Part shown: piece after piece, positions 36,306-45,473 of the stretch | Layout: every line of letters begins with the position of its first letter | How positions within the stretch are numbered: position 1 is the first letter of the stretch | NCBI GenBank assembly: GCA_963833505.1 | Contig: CAWHYG010000007.1 | Location: 682,001 to 746,000, forward strand | Source: CAWHYG01 sp963833505 | GTDB taxonomy: Bacteria; Eisenbacteria; RBG-16-71-46; CAIMUX01 | Length of the DNA: 64,000 bases | Reading direction: 5' to 3' | Notes under the pieces: model-generated | The model's database searches: none | What the model was told of the DNA's origin: nothing | What the model saw: only the letters and a program-made list of their open reading frames with translations | Position numbers and translations under genes: made by a program

Positions 36306-37160
36306 TCATGGGCGCATCCCGCCTGCCGCGTCGGCGGCCCGCACCGCGTGGACAAATGCGGCCATGAGCTCCGGGTCCTTCCGGCCCGGACCGGCTTCGA
36401 GTCTGGAGGAGGCATCGACGGCCCAGGGCGCGACGATCCGGATCGCCGCCGCAACGTTGTCAGGCCCGAGCCCTCCTGCCAGAAAGAGCCGATGCGCCCG
36501 CCCACGAGGAGCCGCGGGCGGGGATCCGGGTGCGGCGGCGCGCGCGGCCGGCGCGCTTCGGGCCTCCGTTTCTACGGTCTTCGATGCTGAATGGACTTCG
36601 CCGGTGCCCGGCGCGACTTCCGTCGACGCCCACCGGGTCCAGTCAAAGCTCCGGCCGCTGCCGCCGGCACCTCCGGGAGCGGGAGTGTCGACCAATACGG
36701 CCCAAGGCTCCTCGTAGTCCTGGCGACGCTCCTCCTCTTCCGGCCGCACGGTATTGTAGGCGACCGGCAGTTCGACGGCGGCGGGCGCCACGAGGTCCCA
36801 CATCCGAGCGGTCGGAGCCTCGATGTCACTTCGCCAGGCCACATCCGCGGGCACCGCGCGGATCCACGGCGCCGGCCAGGCCGGGCGCTCCTCCGGAGCC
36901 AGACCATGGATCTGGATCAGATCCGGCGAAAGGACCGCGACCGCCTCGCCGACTTCGCGAGGCGCGGGACGCACAAAAACGGCCACGACGCGGACGGAGG
37001 GATGCAGAACTCGCAGCTCCTCGACCCACGGGCGTGCCGCCTCGGCCGTGACCCGGCGGGGACTTTTCGACAGCACGAACCCCACGAAATCGGCGCCGAG
37101 CCGGGCGGCCTCCAGGGCGTCTTCGCGCCGGGCCAGGCCGCAGATCTTGATCCGGGTCAT
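36306..37160 (-). CDS. trpF: Phosphoribosylanthranilate isomerase with a long insert
   Basis: 284 residues, against about 200-215 for the family. The opening TRIKICGLARREDA places catalytic Cys7, and the core continues with ADFVGFVLSKSPRRV, LDLIQ-like LSPDLIQIHG and the C-terminal phosphate loop FLAGGLGPDNV. A segment of about 50 residues between SGRSFDWTRW and HRLFLAGGL (STEVAPGTGEVHSAS...) is Ala/Pro/Ser-rich and absent from normal TrpF. It rests in the loop before the last barrel strands. Its ATG overlaps the trpC stop (ATGA). Confidence 0.95.
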   Translation of the reverse strand: MTRIKICGLARREDALEAARLGADFVGFVLSKSPRRVTAEAARPWVEELRVLHPSVRVVAVFVRPAPREVGEAVAVLSPDLIQIHGLAPEERPAWPAPWIRAVPADVAWRSDIEAPTARMWDLVAPAAVELPVAYNTVRPEEEERRQDYEEPWAVLVDTPAPGGAGGSGRSFDWTRWASTEVAPGTGEVHSASKTVETEARSAPAARAAAPGSPPAAPRGRAHRLFLAGGLGPDNVAAAIRIVAPWAVDASSRLEAGPGRKDPELMAAFVHAVRAADAAGGMRP

Positions 37161-38158
37161 CGGCGATCGGCCGGTTCCGCGCCGGGGCCCGCGGCGCGTC
37201 CGGAGAGGGCGCGCAGGGCGTCCCCGGGGTCGGACGCGCGCATCAGGCTTTCGCCCACCAGGCAGGCATCGAATCCGCGCTGCTCGAGCCTCAGGATGTC
37301 CGCACGGTTCCGGAGCCCGCTCTCCGCCAGGCGCACCTTCTCGCGCGGCAGAAGAGGAAACAGGTTCTCCGAACGGGCGACATCGACCGCGAAACTCGCG
37401 AGATCGCGATTGTTCACGCCGACCATCTCCGGATCGAGGGCAACGGCGAGATCAAGCTCACCGGCGTCATGGATCTCCACCAGAACCTCGAGATCCAGCT
37501 CACGAGCGGCAGCTCGGATCTCCTCGAGCAACGCGCGGTCGCCCAGAGCAGCGATGAGCAGGACCGCGTCCGCACCCAGCGCCCGGCCCACGGCCGCCTG
37601 ACGGGGATCGAAGAGAAAATCCTTCATGAGCACCGGCAGCCCGATCTCGCGGACCCGGGGCAGGTCGTCCGGCCGGCCGCGGAAGAAATCCTCCTCCGTC
37701 ACGAGGCTGATCCCGGCGGCTCCGGCATCCCGGTAGGCCTGCGCAATGGCGACGGCGTCCGCGCCCGGGCGGATCTCCCCCGCGGACGGCGAGGCGCGCT
37801 TGATCTCACAGAGGAAGCGGATGCCCGAATGGGGATCCCTGCTAGGCGGGCCGTCCCTGGCTTCTCTCGATGCAGGATTCGAACCGGGACCGGGCAGACC
37901 CGCCGCAAGAGCCTCCAGGGCGGGATTCCGACCTACGCTGCGCAGACTCTCCCTCGCGGCATCCGCTGGATCGGTCCCCGCCGGTCGCTCAGCAACGGCC
38001 GAGCCGTCGGATGAAAGCGGTCGCCGCAACGCCGCAGCCAACGAGATCCGGGGCGCGCGGAAGAGCGGATCGTTCTCCAGCCTCGACCAGGGCCATGCGT
38101 TCCGAAGATCGGGCAGGCGCCGGCGCTTCGCGGCCGTGATGTCATCGAGGATGCTCAT
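37157..38158 (-). CDS. trpC: Indole-3-glycerol phosphate synthase with an N-terminal insert
   Basis: 333 residues, against about 260 usual. After the normal first helix (MSILDDITAAKRRRLPDLR) an insert of about 65 residues (residues about 48-112, SSDGSAVAERPAG ... SRDPHSG) precedes the barrel. The barrel is normal: FLCEIKRASPSAGEIRPGAD with the catalytic lysine, ISLVTEEDFFRG, VLMKDFLFDP, DAVLLIAALG, LVEIHDAGEL, VGVNNRDLASFAVDV and LAESGLR. The insert lies where the catalytic lid connects to the first strand. It overlaps trpF by four bases. Confidence 0.95.
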   Translation of the reverse strand: MSILDDITAAKRRRLPDLRNAWPWSRLENDPLFRAPRISLAAALRRPLSSDGSAVAERPAGTDPADAARESLRSVGRNPALEALAAGLPGPGSNPASREARDGPPSRDPHSGIRFLCEIKRASPSAGEIRPGADAVAIAQAYRDAGAAGISLVTEEDFFRGRPDDLPRVREIGLPVLMKDFLFDPRQAAVGRALGADAVLLIAALGDRALLEEIRAAARELDLEVLVEIHDAGELDLAVALDPEMVGVNNRDLASFAVDVARSENLFPLLPREKVRLAESGLRNRADILRLEQRGFDACLVGESLMRASDPGDALRALSGRAAGPGAEPADRR

Positions 38159-38229
38159 CCGTCTTTTCTCGCCACGGTCGGCTCGATCCTTCCCGTAGGT
38201 TCTTCATTCCGATCTCGCGCTCGAGGCCC

Positions 38230-39279
38230 TCAGACCTTCCGGCTGACCTCGCGCAGCTTCGCGAGAACCTGCGCCGAGCGACCGTCATCCAGCGCCTCTT
38301 CCGCCAGGGGCCGGCCCGCCTCCAGCGAAGAGGCAACCCCGGCGACCGCGAGGGCGGCGGCCGCGTTCAGGACGACCATGTCGCGGGATCCGTCCCGGAC
38401 CCGTCCTTCCAGAAGATCGACCAGCCATTGCGCGTTCCTGACCGGATCGCCTCCGGCCAGCACGTCGGGCGCCGCGCGAGAGAAGCCCAGATCCTCCGGC
38501 CGGATTCGAAGGGCCTCGATCTCCTTCCGGCCGCGGACTCGCCAGGCCACGGAATCGGCGCAGACGGAAAGCTCGTCCAGCCCGTCGAGCCCGTGCACCA
38601 CCAAAGCCTCGCGCGAGCCCATGGCCCGAAGCGCGCCCGCCACCAGCTCGGCCTTGGCCGCGTCGTACACGCCCAGAAGCTGGAGCTCGGCGCCGGCGGG
38701 ATTGGTCAGCGGGCCGAGAAGATTGAAGAGGGTGCGCAGCTTGAGCTCGCGGCGCGGGCCCAGAGCGTGGCGCATGGCGCCGTGCAGGATCGGAGCGAAG
38801 AGAAAGGCCAGGCCGACCTCGTCCAGGCACCGGCCCATCTGTTCCGCGGTCAGGTCGATCTTCACGCCGGCGGCTTCCAGCACGTCGGCCGATCCCGACC
38901 GGCTCGAGACGGAGCGGTTTCCGTGCTTGGCCACCGCCACGCCGCAAGCCGCGACCACGAAGGCCACCGCGGTCGAGATGTTCCAGGTGCCTCTCCCGTC
39001 GCCTCCCGTGCCGCAGGTGTCCAAGAGCGGGCGCCGCGTCGTGGGAATGGGCGTGGCCAGCGCCCGCATCGCTTCGGCGGCCCCGGCGATCTCGGTCGCG
39101 GTCTCGCCCTTCATCCGGAGCCCCATGAGAAAGGCCCCGATCTGCGCGGGCGTCGCCGAGCCCTCCATGATCTCGCCCATCACGCACCGCGCCTGCGCCT
39201 GTTCGAGATCCCGCCCCTCGGCCACGAGCTGAAGCGCGTCGACGATGCCGAAGGAGCCGCTGTCGGAAGTGACCGCCAC
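38230..39279 (-). CDS. trpD: Anthranilate phosphoribosyltransferase
   Basis: 349 residues, normal length, started by GTG at 39279 eight bases after trpG. Landmarks: LLDTCGTGGDGRGTWNIS (the PRPP-binding G-T-G-G-D loop), KHGNRSVSSRSGSADVLEA, FLFAPILHGAMRHALGPRRE and FNLLGPLTNPAGA. It joins anthranilate to PRPP in the second step from chorismate. A 71-bp gap separates it from trpC. It is one of the trp genes here with no low-complexity insert. Confidence 0.97.
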   Translation of the reverse strand: MAVTSDSGSFGIVDALQLVAEGRDLEQAQARCVMGEIMEGSATPAQIGAFLMGLRMKGETATEIAGAAEAMRALATPIPTTRRPLLDTCGTGGDGRGTWNISTAVAFVVAACGVAVAKHGNRSVSSRSGSADVLEAAGVKIDLTAEQMGRCLDEVGLAFLFAPILHGAMRHALGPRRELKLRTLFNLLGPLTNPAGAELQLLGVYDAAKAELVAGALRAMGSREALVVHGLDGLDELSVCADSVAWRVRGRKEIEALRIRPEDLGFSRAAPDVLAGGDPVRNAQWLVDLLEGRVRDGSRDMVVLNAAAALAVAGVASSLEAGRPLAEEALDDGRSAQVLAKLREVSRKV

Positions 39280-39286
39280 GATCGCC

Positions 39287-39856
39287 TCAGGTGACGAGGA
39301 AAAGGAAGTTCTTGAGGAGCTGCTTCCCCTCGAGGGTCAGGATCGACTCGGGATGGAACTGCACGCCCCAGAGAGGCAGCTCGCGATGCTGGAGGCCCAT
39401 GATCTCGCCTTCGGCGGTCCAGGCCGTCACCTCCAGGACCGGAGGCAGGGTGGCGCGGTCGACGAGGAGGGAGTGATAGCGCGTCGCCTGGAACGGGTTC
39501 GTGAGTCCCTGGAAGATCGCCTTGCCGGAGTGCATCACCATCGAGGTCTTGCCGTGCATGAGGCGATCCGCGCGGCGGATCTCCGCGCCATAGACGTACC
39601 CGAGGCACTGATGGCCGAGACAGACGCCCAGGATCGGGATCTCCCCCGCCAGCTCGCGGATGATCCGGTTCGTGGGCTCGGTCTGCTCCGGCCCCTTCGG
39701 CCCGGGCGAAAGCAAAATGCCCTGCGGCGCGAGCGAGCGGATCTCGCCGGGAGTGATCGCGTCGTTCCGGTGGACGACCGGATCCGCCCCCATCTCTCCG
39801 AGGTACTGCACCAGGTTCCAGGTGAAGGAATCATAGTTGTCGACGACGAGGATCAT
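39287..39856 (-). CDS. trpG: Anthranilate synthase glutamine amidotransferase component
   Basis: 189 residues, a class-I glutamine amidotransferase alone (not fused to TrpD). The catalytic triad is visible: Cys in LGVCLGHQCLG (about residue 79), His and Glu in GVQFHPES. The start MILVVDNYDSFTWNLVQYLG is typical; it could also serve para-aminobenzoate synthesis. Its ATG overlaps the trpE stop (ATGA), consistent with coupled translation once the trpE shift is allowed. Confidence 0.97.
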   Translation of the reverse strand: MILVVDNYDSFTWNLVQYLGEMGADPVVHRNDAITPGEIRSLAPQGILLSPGPKGPEQTEPTNRIIRELAGEIPILGVCLGHQCLGYVYGAEIRRADRLMHGKTSMVMHSGKAIFQGLTNPFQATRYHSLLVDRATLPPVLEVTAWTAEGEIMGLQHRELPLWGVQFHPESILTLEGKQLLKNFLFLVT

Positions 39857-41554
39857 GCGCGCACCTCCGGGGGATTCCCGCGCGGCCGCGGACCTTCACC
39901 CGGGCGGCGATCCTTCTCCGGCGGCCCGCCCGGATCGCGCGGATCATGCCCCTCGGGCGGATGGCCCGGCTCGTGCGGGTGGTGATCCTCCGGCCGGTGG
40001 CTTCGCACCGGCGCCGATCCGTGCGGAAGATCGGTGAGCGGCCGCGAGAAGGTGTCGAGCCCGAGGCTGGCCAGCTCGCAGGCCCGCATGAGCGCGCTGC
40101 CCTTGCGGAGCGTCTCGTCGTACTCGGCTTCCGGATCCGAATCCGCCACGATACCCGCTCCAACTCCGAGGTAGGCCGTGCCCTGCCGGAAGAGCAGGGT
40201 CCGGATGGCGATGCAGGTGTCCATGTTGCCGTGGAAGTCCATGTAGCCGACTGCGCCCGCGTAGGCCCCGCGCCGGACCGGCTCGAGCTCCTCGATGATC
40301 TCCATGGCCCGGATCTTGGGGGCGCCGCTCACGGTTCCGGCCGGGAAGCAGGCCTCGAGAACGTCCGCGTTGGTCAGGCCGCTCCGAAGCTCGCCGGTCA
40401 CGTGCGAGACGAGGTGCATGACGTGGGAGTAGCGTTCCACCGTCATGAACTCGGTCGTCCGGACCGTGCCCCAATCACGAGATGCGTCCGAGATCGTTGC
40501 GTCCCAGATCGACCAGCATGAGGTGCTCGGCGCGCTCCTTCTCCGAGGCGAGCAGCTCCTCTTCGAGCAACCGGTCCGACAGCTCCTCTTCCCCGCGGGG
40601 GCGGGTGCCGGCGATCGGCCGGGTCTCCACGCGGCCCGCCTCGCGGCGCACCAGCACCTCCGGAGAGGATCCGACCAGCGCGAGATCATCCAGACGCAGG
40701 AAGAAAAGGTAGGGAGACGGATTGATGACGCGCAGGGCCCGGTAGACGTCGAACGGTTCCGCGGCGACCTTGGCCTCGAGGCGATGGGCCAGGACGACCT
40801 GCACGACGTCCCCGGCGCGGATGTACTCCTTCGCCTTCCGCACCGACTCCATGTAGCGCTCGCGCGAAACCGTGCTCGCGAATCGGACCGCCTCTCCGGG
40901 CGGAGAGTCCGGCGGCAGGGTCCGCGGATCCTTCAGCCGCTCGCGGATCGTCTCGATCCGCGCGACCGCGCGGTCATAGACCTCCCGGGGCCGGCCCTCG
41001 TGACGCCCGTTGACCACGATCTTCACCGTGTGGAGCTGATGGTCGAAGAGGACCATGGTCTCGAAGAAGACGTAACGGCTCTCGGGCAGCTCGAGGTCGT
41101 TCGCGGCGATCACCGGAAGCCGCTCGAATCTCCGCACGAGGTCGTAGGAGGAGAACCCGACCGCGCCGCCGGCCAGAGGCGGCAACCCGGGGAACGAAGC
41201 GGTCCGGTGCTCGGACAGAAGCTGATCGAGAGCCTTGAGCGGCCGCTCCTCCGGCCAGGACTTGACGGAACCCGGTTCCGGAGCGCCGGTCGCGGATTCG
41301 CGACCGGGAACGGTCAGGCGCACCTCTCCTCCGGCCGCTTCGAACACCAGGCTCGGATCGAGCCCGATCATCGAGTAACGGCCCCAGGTCTCGCCGCCTT
41401 CCATGCTCTCGAGCAGGACCGCATAGCGTCCCGAGGCCAGCCGCCGGAAGGCCGACACCGGAGTCTCGAGGTCGGCCAGGATCTCGCGGAAGACCGGCAC
41501 CACGGGCCAGTCCCGGGAGGCGCGTTCGAATTCCTCATAGGAGGGAAGGATCAT
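39853..41554 (-). CDS. trpE: Anthranilate synthase component I, interrupted by UGA with +1 frame
   Basis: Residues 1-359 (start 41554, AAGGAGAGTCG upstream) run MILPSYEEFERASRDWPVVP to LVDLGRNDLGRIS, then UGA at 40477-40475. The rest of the chorismate-binding domain lies in the +1 frame: DWGTVRTTEFMTVERYSHVM, ACFPAGTVSGAPKIRAMEII, GYMDFHGNMDTCIAIRT and GVGAGIVADSDPEAEYDE. Skipping the single U in UCG-U-GAU gives GRIS-DWGTV, which matches the length and pattern of other TrpE proteins. A 60-residue His/Pro/Asp-rich tail follows residue 510. The gene overlaps trpG by 4 bp. Either programmed frameshifting, a one-base assembly error or a recent mutation fits. Confidence 0.88.
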
Positions 41555-41664
41555 CGACTCTCCTTCGCGATCGGAACTGCTGGTCTTCCCCGACGCGGAC
41601 CGGATCCCCGGCCCGATCCCTTCGGCGGTGAATAGATCAATCTAGCCGAACCGGCCCCCGGAGG

Positions 41665-43413
41665 TCATGCGGAAAGGTGCCCGGAGACCGCCTGGGACAG
41701 AAGCTCCCGGGCGTGCCTCCGGGCGATGGCGGAGCCGGGATCGCCAGAGAGCATCCGCGCGATCTCTCCGAGGCGTTCCTCGCCGGCCAGGACCTCGACC
41801 CGGACGGAAGGGCGCCCGTCCTTCTCTTCCTTCACCACGCGGAGATGCCGCTCGGCGCGCGCTGCAATGGCGGCGCTGTGGGTCACCAGCAGAACCTGCG
41901 CGTGGTCCGCCATCCGCTGGAGCCGCCGCCCGATCCGTCCCGCCGTCTCGCCGCCGATTCCGGCGTCCACTTCGTCCAGGATCCAGCAGCCCGGCGGAGC
42001 GGCTTCCCCCAAGGCCGCGTGGATCGAGAGAAGCACGCGCGAAAGCTCTCCGCCCGAAGCGATCCGCGCCAGCTCTCCTTCCGGCTCCGCCGGATGGCTG
42101 CGGAACAAGAGGGACATCCTCTCCAGGCCGTTCTCGAAGGCCCGGATGCCGGGCGCCTCCGGCGCGGTCAGGTCCGGCACGCCGTCCGGATCCTCTTCCC
42201 GGCGGAAGCGGAAGGCGAGCGAGGCGTCCTTCATCCCGAGACCGCCCAGCTCGCCGGAAGCCGTCCGCGCCAGGCGTTCGGAGGCCTCCCGCCGGCGCTT
42301 CGAGAGGGCCGCCCCGGTCTCGGCCAGCCGCCGGCGCAGATCGGCGGCGCGCGCTTCCGCCGCCTGCCGTTTCCCCTCGAGCGCTTCCCCGTCCTCGAGT
42401 CGCGACTGCACGGATCGGAGATGCTCGAGAATCCCGCGCTCGACGTCCGTCCGATCCGCGTCCCCCGGATGGGCGCCCAGGTACTTCCGCGCGAGGCGCT
42501 CCAACAGGCGCAGGCGTTCCTCGATCGCCTCCGGATCCAGCTCCAGGCCGTTTTCGCTCGAGGGCACGAGGCGCCGCAGTGCCCGAGCCCGCTCCCTGAG
42601 GTCGAGGATCGCGTCGCGCAGCTCCGCCCAGCGATCTCCCGGCACCTGGCCGAGCCGGTGCCCCAGGGTCTCGAGGTGATCCAGGATCGATCCTTCGCCG
42701 TCGAGGAGCCTCTCGCGCAGCTCGGCCACGAGCCCCTCCTCCAGAACCCGGTTTCGCGCCTCGGCGCGTTCGCCTTGCAGGCGTTCCCACTCTCCCGGAA
42801 CGATCCCGGCATCCTCGATCTCGCGCGCCTGGAAGCGAAGCCAGTCCTCCTCCCGCGAGAAGGCCTCCTCATCGCGGGCGACCGCCGCCTGATCCTCGCG
42901 GGCCTCCTGGAAACGAGCCCGGAGATCGCGATAGTCGGCGCGAAGGGGCAGCGCCTTCGCATAGCGATCGAGCACGTCCTCCTGCTCGCGCCAGGTCGTC
43001 AGGGCGCGCTGCTCTCCCTGGCCCACGATCCAGAGCGCGCCCTCCGCGACTTCGCGAAGCTGGGAGACCAGGATCTGGCAGCCGTTGGCGAAACAGCGTG
43101 AGCGGCCGTCCGAAGCCAGCTCGCGGCGAAGCAGGAGGAGGCCATCCTCCGGCAGGGGAACGCCCAGCCGCCGGCACGCTTCGCGACCGGACGATCCGGG
43201 GTCGAGCGCCAGCTCCCCTTCGACCATGAGGCGCGCGGCGCCCCGGCGCACCCAGTCGGAAGAGGCCCGCCCACCGGCCAGGAATCCGACGGCGTCGATC
43301 AGGATCGATTTGCCGGCGCCGGTTTCGCCGGAAAGGACGTTCAGGCCGGGGGAGAACCCGAGCTCCCCCCGCTCGACGATGACGAACTCCTCCAGCCTCA
43401 AATGGCGCAGCAT
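41665..43413 (-). CDS. recN: DNA repair protein RecN
   Basis: 582 residues from the ATG at 43413 (MLRHLRLEEFVIVERGEL). An SMC-like ATPase: Walker A GETGAGKSILIDAV near residue 30, a long coiled-coil middle (residues about 150-370 with heptads), signature ARIASGGELSRVLLSI, Walker B WILDEVDAGIGG and D-loop/H-loop LLVTHSAAIAARAE. RecN acts early in double-strand break repair. Length is a little above the usual 550-560. It lies 111 bp before trpE and 122 bp after nadK in the long co-directional series. Confidence 0.96.
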   Translation of the reverse strand: MLRHLRLEEFVIVERGELGFSPGLNVLSGETGAGKSILIDAVGFLAGGRASSDWVRRGAARLMVEGELALDPGSSGREACRRLGVPLPEDGLLLLRRELASDGRSRCFANGCQILVSQLREVAEGALWIVGQGEQRALTTWREQEDVLDRYAKALPLRADYRDLRARFQEAREDQAAVARDEEAFSREEDWLRFQAREIEDAGIVPGEWERLQGERAEARNRVLEEGLVAELRERLLDGEGSILDHLETLGHRLGQVPGDRWAELRDAILDLRERARALRRLVPSSENGLELDPEAIEERLRLLERLARKYLGAHPGDADRTDVERGILEHLRSVQSRLEDGEALEGKRQAAEARAADLRRRLAETGAALSKRRREASERLARTASGELGGLGMKDASLAFRFRREEDPDGVPDLTAPEAPGIRAFENGLERMSLLFRSHPAEPEGELARIASGGELSRVLLSIHAALGEAAPPGCWILDEVDAGIGGETAGRIGRRLQRMADHAQVLLVTHSAAIAARAERHLRVVKEEKDGRPSVRVEVLAGEERLGEIARMLSGDPGSAIARRHARELLSQAVSGHLSA

Positions 43414-43500
43414 CGCGGCATCCCGGATCGAGCCGCCGCCCCAGCCGGTGCGCGCGGTCCCGGCGCGGCTCCAAGGGCGCCGCCGCCGAACCATGCGGAA

Positions 43501-44379
43501 TCAAGGCGTGTCATCGACGTTCCGCCCCCAACCGAGCTTCTTCCTCAGCACCTCATAGAAGGAGCGGTTCTCCACCAGGACGAAGTAGATCGGACGGCCG
43601 GCCCGGCGGACACGCACCGTGCAATCGGCGTTGAACTGCAACACAACCTGGCCGTCGACCGAAAGATCGGCCCGGGCATCCGGGGGACCGACCCGGAACT
43701 CGATGGTCTCGTCGGCCGGAAACACCAGCGGCCGGTGCGAGAAGCTGTGCGGGCAGATCGGAGTGGCCAGGAGCACGTTCAGGGTCGGCTGGATGACGGG
43801 CCCTCCCGCCGAGAGGGAATAGGCGGTGGATCCGGTCGGGGTGGCCACGACGACGCCGTCGGCGCGGAAGCGTCCGATCGGAGTGCCGGCCAGGCTGCTC
43901 TCGATGTGGATGGCGCGCCGCCCGGTCTCGTGCAGGACGAGATCGTTCAGACCGTAGACCTTCCGGATCTCCTGCCCGCGCGCGTCGAGGAGGCAGGCGC
44001 GCAGCATCATCCGCGGCTCGAGCGTGCAGTCGTCGACCAGGATCCGTTCGAGGGCCGGGATCATCTGCCCCACGTTGACGTCGGTGAGGAATCCGAGGCC
44101 GCCGAAGTTGACCCCGAAGATCGGAATGCGGCGCGGATAGACCAGACGGGCGGCGGAGAGCAGCGTGCCGTCTCCGCCCAGCACGACCAGAAGCTCCGCC
44201 TCGCGCAGGAACTGGGGATCGGCTTCGAACTCGGGACGCCCGTCGACCCATCGGTCGATGTTGTCCGGAAGGAGGACCTCGATTCCACGGTCCCGCAGCC
44301 ACCGCGTCAGCCGCTCCAGCTCGGCCGCGCATTGTGGCTTCGCCATGTTGGGATAGATGGCGACGCGTTTCGGATTCAC
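43501..44379 (-). CDS. nadK: NAD kinase
   Basis: 292 residues from a GTG that overlaps the stop of the prenyl synthase gene (GTGA). Phosphate-binding motif LVVLGGDGTLL near residue 67 and NFGGLGFLTDV follow the family order. ATPTGSTAYSLSAGGPVIQP is the second conserved block, and SHRPLVFPADETIEFRV the third. It makes NADP from NAD with ATP or polyphosphate. Normal length. Confidence 0.96.
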   Translation of the reverse strand: MNPKRVAIYPNMAKPQCAAELERLTRWLRDRGIEVLLPDNIDRWVDGRPEFEADPQFLREAELLVVLGGDGTLLSAARLVYPRRIPIFGVNFGGLGFLTDVNVGQMIPALERILVDDCTLEPRMMLRACLLDARGQEIRKVYGLNDLVLHETGRRAIHIESSLAGTPIGRFRADGVVVATPTGSTAYSLSAGGPVIQPTLNVLLATPICPHSFSHRPLVFPADETIEFRVGPPDARADLSVDGQVVLQFNADCTVRVRRAGRPIYFVLVENRSFYEVLRKKLGWGRNVDDTP

Positions 44380-45473
44380 GCCGGCATCCCTCGGCCCGAG
44401 CGCCATCGTTCGGGGATTCGTCCCACCACCATGGCGACGACATCGGAAAAGAACGCCGCGTCCCGACCCGTCACCGGCACGACGTCCAGGCACGACGTGA
44501 CCGCCGAACCGAGCAGCTCGCGGGTTTCGTCGAGCCCGATGATCGTGGGATAGGTCGCCTTGCCGAGCATCCGGTCCCTTCCCCGCCGCTTTCCGAGCAT
44601 CCGGATCGATCCGACCTCGTTCAGTACGTCGTCGACCATCTGGAAGAGAAGCCCGAAGCGCGCTCCGAACTCCCCCAGGCGCCGCAGGAGCGGCGCGCGC
44701 GCGCCGGCCAGAAGCGCTCCCGACGTCAGGGACGCGCGCAACAGGTCGCCCGTCTTGTGCTCGTGCATCCACTGCAACAGGCTTGGTGTGATCTTCTTCC
44801 CCTCGGATTCGATGTCCACGACCTGGCCGCCGATGACCCCGGCCGTGCCGACCGCGCGCGTGATCTCCGTGAGGACGCGGAGACGCGCCGCGGGCGGCGC
44901 GGGCAGCCGGGACATCTCCTCGAAGGCGAGCACCTGGAGAGCGTCCCCCGCCAGGACCGCGACGGCCTCGCCGAACTTCCGATGGCAGGAGAGCCGGCCG
45001 CGCCGGTAGTCGTCGTCATCCATGCAGGGAAGGTCGTCATGGATCAGGGAAAAGGTGTGGATCAGCTCGATCGCGGCGCCAAGGCGAACGCCGCCCTCTC
45101 CGCGCCCGCCCCCGAGCCGAAACGCGAGCGCCGTCAGTGCCGGGCGGACTCTCTTGCCCCCTGAAAGGACGCTGTAGCGCATCGCCCGGTGAATGCTGCC
45201 GGGATGCTGATCGGCCGGCGGCAGGATCTCATCCAGGGCGCGCTCGATCCTCGGCCCCACCTCGCGGAGCCAGAGGTCCCAGGATCCGCCCTCGCGGATC
45301 GCGCCGAGCCCGTCGCGTTGGCTTCGCCGGATCGAAGGGGCGCCGGCTCGAGCCTGCCCGCCTCCCGGGCCGCCGTTCGCGCCGCTCTGCAGGATTGCCG
45401 GGTCAATGGACCGGGTCTGAGCCAGCGCCCGACCACCGGGCCGCCGAACGCCGCGCCGTTCAGGCGGCGTCAT
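44376..45473 (-). CDS. ispA: Short-chain polyprenyl (farnesyl/geranyl) diphosphate synthase
   Basis: 365 residues from the ATG at 45473, which overlaps the xseB stop by 14 bp. The first 65 residues are a Gly/Arg-rich leader not found in the family. First aspartate motif DDLPCMDDDD is the bacterial FPP-synthase type with two extra residues. The second motif reads VDDVLNEVG, so the usual third Asp is Asn. GGKRVRPALTALAF and HEHKTGDLLRASL are other family blocks. Makes C15 (or C20) diphosphate for quinones and undecaprenyl carriers. The pairing with xseB is typical. A second, longer-chain synthase is encoded at 56534. Confidence 0.92.
   Translation of the reverse strand: MTPPERRGVRRPGGRALAQTRSIDPAILQSGANGGPGGGQARAGAPSIRRSQRDGLGAIREGGSWDLWLREVGPRIERALDEILPPADQHPGSIHRAMRYSVLSGGKRVRPALTALAFRLGGGRGEGGVRLGAAIELIHTFSLIHDDLPCMDDDDYRRGRLSCHRKFGEAVAVLAGDALQVLAFEEMSRLPAPPAARLRVLTEITRAVGTAGVIGGQVVDIESEGKKITPSLLQWMHEHKTGDLLRASLTSGALLAGARAPLLRRLGEFGARFGLLFQMVDDVLNEVGSIRMLGKRRGRDRMLGKATYPTIIGLDETRELLGSAVTSCLDVVPVTGRDAAFFSDVVAMVVGRIPERWRSGRGMPA

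Noticed and set aside
39853..41554. Two separate genes instead of one trpE
   Set aside because: The second half lacks its own start and ribosome site and continues the chorismate-binding domain exactly where the first stops.
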